From positions 63,751,090-63,815,089 of the forward strand of contig JAKTNV010000006.1 in NCBI GenBank assembly GCA_022747635.1: a stretch of 64,000 nt of DNA, given 5' to 3'. Origin of the DNA: Hetaerina americana. Taxonomy: Eukaryota; Arthropoda; Insecta; Odonata; Calopterygidae. Positions 58,430 to 64,000 of this stretch are shown in pieces. Position numbers and translations under genes: made by a program. Every line of letters starts with the position of its first letter. Positions within the stretch are counted from its first letter, which is position 1. A model generated the notes under the pieces. It saw nothing but the letters and a program-made list of their open reading frames with translations. It did no database searches and was not told the DNA's origin.

Positions 58430-58766
58430 TTTATTATTATTATTATTAAAAATACACGTGTTGATAGACATTGTCAGGTGGCACACGAGTCCCAAATAAT
58501 CGCAAAAGATAATAGATAAAATCAGACTTCAAAACACAAATCTCTTTAACAAAACAAGCGAATCCCCATTCCATTTACAACCAATAATCAGCAAGAATAA
58601 GGAGATAAATTTAAAAAAATTAAGCTATTACATTTTATACAATACACCACACATAAATCAAATTATTACATATATACCTTACATCTATTCTTAAAAGTAT
58701 ACACTCTGTTAGGAAAGGGCTCGAATATTTTTGCAGGTAAGGTGTTCCAATCAACAATTGTTCTAT

Positions 58767-59174
58767 TTAGAAAAGAAAATTTTTTTTATTTGTTCTCTGT
58801 GCCCGGCATTTTACCTTAAATTTGTGATCATTTCTGCCTATAAAATTTGGGTTCCCCGCCTCTTTCCTAAGATCTGCCCAAGCTTTCTCCCCCTTCAGAA
58901 TGTGGAACATTCCACAAAGTCTGCTTACTTTCCTACTAGTTTCTAGAGGTTCCCAGTCCAGCGTTTCTAGCATGTCAGACAAACTCTCCATCCTCCTATG
59001 CTTCCCCAGTACAAATCGGGCAGCCTTTCTTTGCACCTTTTCCAGTTTTTTAATATGACCTTCGTCATGAGGGTCCCATACAAGAGAAGCGTACTCTAAA
59101 ATTGGTCTTACTAGGGTCTCATACGCCTTCTCCTTGGTTGCTCTAACGCTCCCTTTGAGGTTCTCATCACCCAA
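58767..59174 (-). pseudogene. LINE-B RT C-terminal domain
   Basis: A 135-codon frame contains LVRPILEYASLVWDPHDEG, KKLEKVQRKAARFVLGKHR, MLETLDWEPLETSRKVSRLC and RNDHKFKVKCRAQRTNKKNF. This is the conserved region after the palm in Jockey/CR1-like LINE polymerases. It overlaps the preceding frame (59111-59389), so a single frameshift separates it from the palm. The frame ends within the NRTIVDW-like terminal region after a further shift. Confidence 0.87.
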
Positions 59175-59389
59175 TGAAGAGTTTTGAAAGCTTTCTTAAA
59201 GATGTACTCCACATTTAGCCCCCACCCTAAGTCCTTAGTTAAATATACACCTAAGTATTTGCAAGTATCACTTCTAGGAATGATATTTTCTGAGAATTTA
59301 TATTCCCTATTGTTTCCATTTACCTTATTGCTAAAAGTGATGGATTTGCATTTGCTAACATTAATATCCATCCCATTTTTGTCACCCAA
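59111..59389 (-). pseudogene. LINE-B RT palm and adjoining region
   Basis: A 92-codon frame contains GMDINVSKCKSITFSNK, then IIPRSDTCKYLGVYLTKDLG and KKAFKTLHWVMRTSKGA. It follows the palm segment in the neighbouring frame at 59390-59490, where FADDCIIY holds the two catalytic Asp residues and DINKMADWV follows. The palm motif is therefore intact in sequence but out of frame with the rest. The fingers and endonuclease were lost by 5' truncation. Confidence 0.85.
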
Positions 59390-59493
59390 TCCGCCATTTT
59401 ATTAATGTCCCTTGGAAGTTTGTCACGGTCTCTGTCATTTTCGACTTTCCTGTAGATAATACAGTCGTCTGCAAAATACAGCAAGGTTAACTC

Positions 59494-60345
59494 ACTATCG
59501 GGAAGTAAGAAGATAAGATCTATGCTAATAGTTAGACATAAGGCGTGTAAGATAATCGTTGACTCAGGAACGATCCAAGAGAGAAGGAAGGAATATAGAG
59601 AATAACTGTACGGTAAAGTGCTTAGGCCAACAAGGTTAGAAATAGAAAGAGAATATGACGTAGTTGGAGCTAGTTTAGGTCCAGGCATACTCGACGATGA
59701 GATGGAAAGGGCATTAAGGGAGATGAAATCAAATAAAGCCGTGGGGTGGACCACAATTCCGCGGAACTACTTAAAAGTTCAGGAAAGTGTGGGAGGATGA
59801 ATCTGGGCTGATTCATGTAATTAATGGTGAAGGAGTCTGGCCGGAAGCCTTTGTGAGATCAGTGATAGTTCCTATTCCGAAAAATGTAATGGCTAGATCA
59901 TGTGAGGACTGCAGAACAATAAGTTTGATATCGCGTGGGAGAGCCAAGTTGGTTCTTAGGATCATTAAAAAATTGATAGAGAGCAGGGCAAATGATAGAG
60001 AAAGTGTAATGGATCGAAAGGAAAACAAATGAGGAAGTACTAGTTAGGTGGGGGAGGAGAGGGGATTGTTGGGAGAAATCAAAAGGAGGCAGGAAATATG
60101 GATGAGGGGCGTATTGATCGGCTGTGGGATGTTGCAGATTGTTGTAGAGGGAAGGATGTTAAGCAACGAGGAAGGGGCAGGAATATGATAGGGATGATAG
60201 ACGGGATGAAGGGAGGAAGGAAGTATAAATAGTTGAAGAGGGCCTTGTTTTATAGTAGGAATGTGGATTGTCTTTGTTAGGAGCAACGAAATATTTACTT
60301 GGTAGGTGTGTCCATCTAAAACCTACCTTCACCGCTAGATTACCT
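59494..60345 (+). mobile_element. LINE-A copy, 3' portion, right of the LINE-B insertion, with internal deletion
   Basis: LINE-A resumes at 59494 and includes the RT entry region to about 60003. There it jumps directly to the ERKTNEEVL-like segment near the polymerase C-terminus (60012-60035). The 3' UTR and terminus AAAACCTACCTTCACCGC lie at 60318-60335. The palm and thumb, about 1 kb, are missing. Taken with 57800-58429 this was one copy before LINE-B landed in it. Confidence 0.85.
59618..60032 (+). pseudogene. LINE-A RT N-terminal fragment
   Basis: Two overlapping frames (59618-59800 and 59787-60032) encode LEIEREYDVVGASLGPGILD, DEMERALREMKSNKAVGWTT, then GVWPEAFVRSVIVPIPKN and RTISLISRGRAKLVLRIIKK. 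The latter holds the first RT blocks (VPIPK and the RPISL equivalent). The Gly-Met-Asp-like GPDNIP reads GWTTIP. One frameshift lies at 59787-59800 and the frame then crosses the deletion joint into SVMDRKENK. No catalytic Asp boxes remain. Confidence 0.85.
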
Positions 60346-62368
60346 AAAATAATGGATAGGTTTGAAATCATTGCCGACGCAAAATACATCTGCATTTTCA
60401 ATTACACTCAAAAGTAAATTACCTCGGCACTACAAGGATGAAAATTTCCGTTATTCAAAAGGGTGAAATTTTACAGAATTTCAAGAGAAATATATTCAAA
60501 TAACTCGCATCATATTTGAGGATAGACACTCGTCTATTGTATACCACTGTTTCCGCAAAAGATCCGTTGTTTTCATGTTCTTCGACCCATTTGTTTCCCT
60601 CTCTACTCTTTTAACCAGCTTACATGAAAATGAGTAGGTTATTGAGCAGACTGCTCAACTCTTTGCGTTATCAACTTCTAGTCTGGGGGAAGAATTGATG
60701 ATAATCACGTTGGCAGTTGAAGTGAGAAAAAAACTGGACGTGTGCTAGCAGCATACTTGTATAATGAACTACGATTGCAAACACCAAATTAGGGATCGAT
60801 CAATTCACCCTCAGAAGGGGATTTCTCACATACATTATACAGTGCCTTTTCTTTCTTATACCTGAAGTCCCGTTTCCTCGAGTTCCGCAGAGTAAGCTGG
60901 CCGTTTTATATGGTGTGATGATTGATCAGATTTTAGTCGCCCAAACACGAGTTCCAATCATTCAATTTCCCCGAAAACCCTTTATCGCTTTCTTTTTCGT
61001 ATTTTTTTCAAAATCAATCCAATGCTTCGTGCCTTCTCTGTGCGCGGCTGCACAAGTCTCTTAGCAAACGACTCTGGTAATTATTCACGCCAGAATTCAT
61101 TCCTCTTACATTCATTTTGTAAAAGATTCAGGTGAGCATTAATCTCAATACAAAGGTAAAACCTTTCTGTGAAATATTTCCGAAATTAATTTGAAGAACG
61201 TCACAAAAGCCGAATCGAAATTTAAAAAAAGATATTTTTTCCCCAAAAATTAAATCACACTTTCTCTCTAGGCTCAGCTAAAGGGCATTGCCCACCTACA
61301 GCCACACGAAACTGGAATTTTTAATAATTTTAAATCACACTTTATGTCCTGTCTATTCAGTACCACACTAGAGAAACCCTAGCTTTAAATCACACAATGT
61401 ACTCTAACTTACTACACTAGACGTTTCACTTTGCGAAAGTGCTATCCCATACTCACTTTATGCGATAAAGAAAGAATTTATTTGCACTGTATTTTTCATG
61501 GTTCGTCTGGGCAGCCGTCTGATTCAAGCGATAAGGTTACTAGTGAATTTTCAGACACTGATTCATCAAGGAGACTCCCAAAGGTACATTAATAGTTATT
61601 AACATCCGGCCTAATTGATCCTCAGCACACTACTGCACGACTACAGTACACTCTGTTAGCTTGTTTGTGTTTCACCTATAAGGATCGAAATGAAATAAAT
61701 AAGGCGAGTTCCAGCTGAGAGCTTGTTGGTCTCCTAAGCGTCATCAAATAAGTCTTACAAAATAAAGCACCCGGAGACAAACCACCAAGAAGGAATAAGG
61801 TAGTGGGGATACGTACAGAGATTTCGGTGTGCCGGAAGTATGTGCTACCGCCGGAGGGTTGGTCGACGGCAAAGGTTTGTGCTTCACCTTTAGAGGTAGT
61901 GGTCCTTTTAAATTGATTACATGGATCCCTTTTAGTTGCCCGGTGAGGACACACCAAACGCGCAGTGGGCATCTCAAGAGTACGCCTTGCTTTCACTAAA
62001 TCCAATCTACTTCAAAGTACGACGTAATCAACGATAGTTTAGTGGTTCAACAAATAAAATGGCAACTGGATAAGGTTGACTCTCAAATGCCTAGAACCAA
62101 TAACTGAGGAAATTGTTGAAATGATAGGGGGCGGCGCTACTGACTACTGAGGTCAACTGCGCCTGAAGAAATGGTTCTCAGAATAGTATTTGGAGAAAGA
62201 TTCATAATGGAATCACCGAAAAAAGGAGGGATAAATCATCAAAGAAACTTTTAGGCACGATGACTTGATAGAGATAGTCATCGAAGAATTTGTGATGAGG
62301 AAATAACTACAGGGAAAGAGGTGTAAATGAGGAAAGACTAACTTGGCAGTTTCCACTTGAATATTAAT
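60346..62368. other. Intergenic; unidentified GC-richer segment at 61.68-62.0 kb
   Basis: Mostly unrecognised. AAATCACACTTT or AAATCACACAAT occurs three times at 61254, 61333 and 61385. 61676-62005 (minus) has a 109-codon frame in locally higher G+C. The translation has no domain I recognise, and another frame is also open over 77 codons. It may be part of an unlisted transposon. Confidence 0.42.
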
Positions 62369-62470
62369 TTTTCACGACCAAAGTTTCGTCACGAAGCAAC
62401 ATCATCATGTGTTGCCAGGTAGCAGGACCTGATGATGTTACCTTGCGACGTAACCATGGACGAGAAAAAA
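62369..62470. ncRNA. Pair of hammerhead-like motifs in a 40-bp inverted repeat
   Basis: Arms 62369-62408 and 62431-62470 are imperfect reverse complements (about 31 of 40), with a 22-nt loop. On the minus strand the left arm reads ATGATGA, a short helix, then GACGAAAC, TTTG, GTC: the layout of a Penelope-type hammerhead with one core base changed (C to A). On the plus strand the right arm has an intact CTGATGA (62430-62436), but GTAAC replaces GAAAC and GAC replaces GTC. Each motif lacks one element the other keeps. An attached coding region was not seen. Confidence 0.5.
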
Positions 62471-62739
62471 AATTCTAATGGAATACCAAGTTAATCTTAC
62501 CTCAATTACGCCTATTAAGAATGGCTTCCACAAAGTAACGTCTAAGACAGTGTCTCATACAGGGAAAAATCTTGATTGAGAAGATGCTTGCAGTAAATGC
62601 GAGCAGACGTCAATGAGGAAAAACATGAATGGGTTGACTGGATGGAGAAATTTGACGCCTCAAACTTAGGAACGATGACCAGTGATAATGGCGAGTTGAT
62701 GGGTCCATATTAGATTAGAAAGGAGAATTCGTCTAGGCT

Positions 62740-63125
62740 CTACTTGAAACAAATATAAACACAGTAGTAAAAGAATAATGAGAAAATTTCATTAGGCTGA
62801 GAATAATATAAAAGAATTAGAGAATTTACAAGAGAAATATATTTGGATCGCCGCGATGCATGGTTCTGAAACGCAGTCGTCAAAGTTGAGTTGAAAGTGG
62901 ATTGTGTGCTTTGAAGAAAAAGTGTTAAAGAAGATTGGAGAGATTAAACGGGTGCATAGGACTGCATGGAGTACTTTGGTATGGTTGGAGAAGAGATACG
63001 GTTGATGCCAAGGAAGGAGGAAAATACGATTGGAGTAAATGTATTTTAATGCTGCAGATATCAGAGGTAAAATAGAAAACATTGGGCAATCGAGACAATG
63101 GGAGGAAAAAGAAGACACTTTGATT
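62740..63125 (+). mobile_element. Degenerate LINE RT C-terminal fragment
   Basis: Plus-strand frames give WIAAMHGSETQSS (equivalent to SVALYGAETW), KWIVCFEEKVLKKIGEIKRV (equivalent to LE.FEMWV.RRM..I.W), then a WSTLVWLEKRYG region. It ends with GKIENIGQSRQWEEKEDT, equivalent to the GKRGRGRPR C-terminus. Order and spacing fit a LINE-A-type polymerase, but it is more diverged and lacks the AAACCTACCTT terminus, so a related family is possible. Confidence 0.62.
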
Positions 63126-64000
63126 AGTTGAAATATACTCGTACTTATTTAGATATTTATTAGGGTATATCGCCACAAATACCAAATCGTTTTGGAAATC
63201 CGTTTCTTAATACATCCTCGGTGGAGCCAAAAGTTGTTATTAACTATTTCTTTATAAAATGAAAGAATACAAATTAACTACAGGATAAAATAATGGCTAA
63301 GTGAGTCAACATGGCGTGAGAATCCACATTATTCAGCCTCGTATAATATCCTTTCTCCCTTCCTCCTTGTGTTTTGATAAATGAAGTGACTTTAATTTAA
63401 TTATTTCAATATTAAGGCGATTTAATAACAAAATTCAGGTTTTTTGTAACCTCACCGCTCCATGGGCGAAAGAAAAGGCGTTGAGTGGATTAGTGGTTCC
63501 AATTTCAGCTGACTCACGCCGTTGTTATCAATGGCGTTTATGAAAGAGAACATCAGTGGTTATATTCCTTTGAAATGACCGATGCGACTTTTCGTGAAGG
63601 TTCTAATAGCTATCACCCAATCAAAAAATGCGAATAATAAATAATAAAATCCCTATTAATGTCAATAAATAATCTCCATTCATATTTTATTAACCATTAC
63701 TCGATTTGGTCAGGGTGATGGAAGTTTTATGAACAACACAACATGTAGAGTGGTGTCGTGTTGCAGAAAAATTGAACTTTTAAAATTCACCAGGAAAAAA
63801 ACCTTTTATTCTTCAAGACCTTACAACAGTATTTTTCGTTTGAACATCAAAATATCATCATATACTTTCGCATCAAATCATCTTGTCGAAATGATACTAT
63901 TACATTTTGACGGAGCAGCAAATTACACTGAGGTATTCTGTGAAGCGGAGTCTCAATAGGATGTATGCGACTGGTCTCTCGCCAGATTTTTCCCTGAAGA
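63126..64000. other. AT-rich intergenic sequence, nothing recognised
   Basis: A 76-codon plus-strand frame at 63729-63959 has no recognisable domain. No repeat or RNA recognised to the window's end. Confidence 0.48.

Larger units (their letters stand above)
58430..59493 (-). mobile_element. LINE-B (Jockey/CR1-like) copy nested in LINE-A
   Basis: On the minus strand it starts in the RT palm at about 59490, with LTLLYFADDCIIYRKVEN. It runs through the C-terminal domain to a 3' UTR and a TAA-repeat tail ending at 58430. LINE-A sequence resumes on both sides (GALY at 58429, CTATCGGGAAG from 59495), so this is an insertion. About 13 bp of LINE-A seen in the 12-kb copy is missing at the junction, and no target-site duplication is visible. 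The 3' UTR is shared with 38487-38781. Confidence 0.88.

Noticed and set aside
62200..62740. Extension of the LINE fragment at 62.74 kb upstream
   Set aside because: No RT motif could be followed in any frame; only the C-terminal part is supported.

Overview
This is eukaryotic, AT-rich, gene-poor intergenic DNA, most likely from an arthropod and probably an insect. I infer this from the repeats: a SETMAR-type mariner transposase, EN-RT LINEs of the kind usually annotated 'craniofacial development protein 2-like', a LINE ending in GATGTA repeats, a Penelope-like GIY-YIG fragment, tRNA-derived SINEs, and long AT and AAT microsatellites. I found no host protein-coding gene, rRNA, intact tRNA gene, CRISPR array or bacterial-type operon. 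The species cannot be named from the sequence. LINE-A/B/C and SINE-A/B/C/D below are local labels made for this report.

Layout. 1-401 is the end of a mariner element with an open transposase N-terminus running off the left edge. 1258-2660 holds two LINE-A 3' ends in tail-to-tail orientation. 2.7-8.1 kb and 8.5-12.4 kb show nothing recognisable. 8.1-8.5 kb is a SINE-C copy beside a TA microsatellite. 12.4-17 kb is the densest part: LINE-A endonuclease/RT fragments on the minus strand, a GATGTA-tailed LINE-C nested in one of them, two SINE-C copies joined as a near-perfect 68-bp-armed palindrome, long AT tracts and a 145-bp AAT array. 21.7-30 kb carries SINE-B, two SINE-A copies and a young LINE-A copy. 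SINE-A at 29.7 kb and LINE-A at 26.6 kb are both bounded by perfect target-site duplications. 31.3-32.7 kb is a GC- and CpG-rich block. 36.7-42.9 kb contains a paired tRNA-like element, LINE-A copies (one with an internal deletion) and a LINE-B 3' end. 43.8-46.4 kb has a hammerhead-like motif and a Penelope-like endonuclease remnant. 47.5-49.6 kb has two minus-strand LINE fragments and a second paired tRNA-like element. 51.7-52.9 kb is a decayed Tc1/mariner-type element with terminal inverted repeats, followed by SINE-B. 54.5 kb is a 46-bp-armed hairpin. 57.8-60.3 kb is a plus-strand LINE-A copy split by a minus-strand LINE-B. 62.4 kb has two hammerhead-like motifs in inverted orientation, and 62.7-63.1 kb is another LINE remnant.

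How the parts relate. Nothing here forms a working pathway. The window records successive transposition: LINE-A copies are the oldest and commonest substrate, LINE-B and LINE-C inserted into them, and the SINEs probably depended on LINE machinery. Between them the LINE-A copies cover almost the whole element, from 5' region to 3' tail, but no copy is intact. The best candidates for something not yet described are the SINE-C family, which combines a tRNA-like head with a hammerhead-like hairpin, and the hammerhead-like motifs near 43.8 and 62.4 kb.
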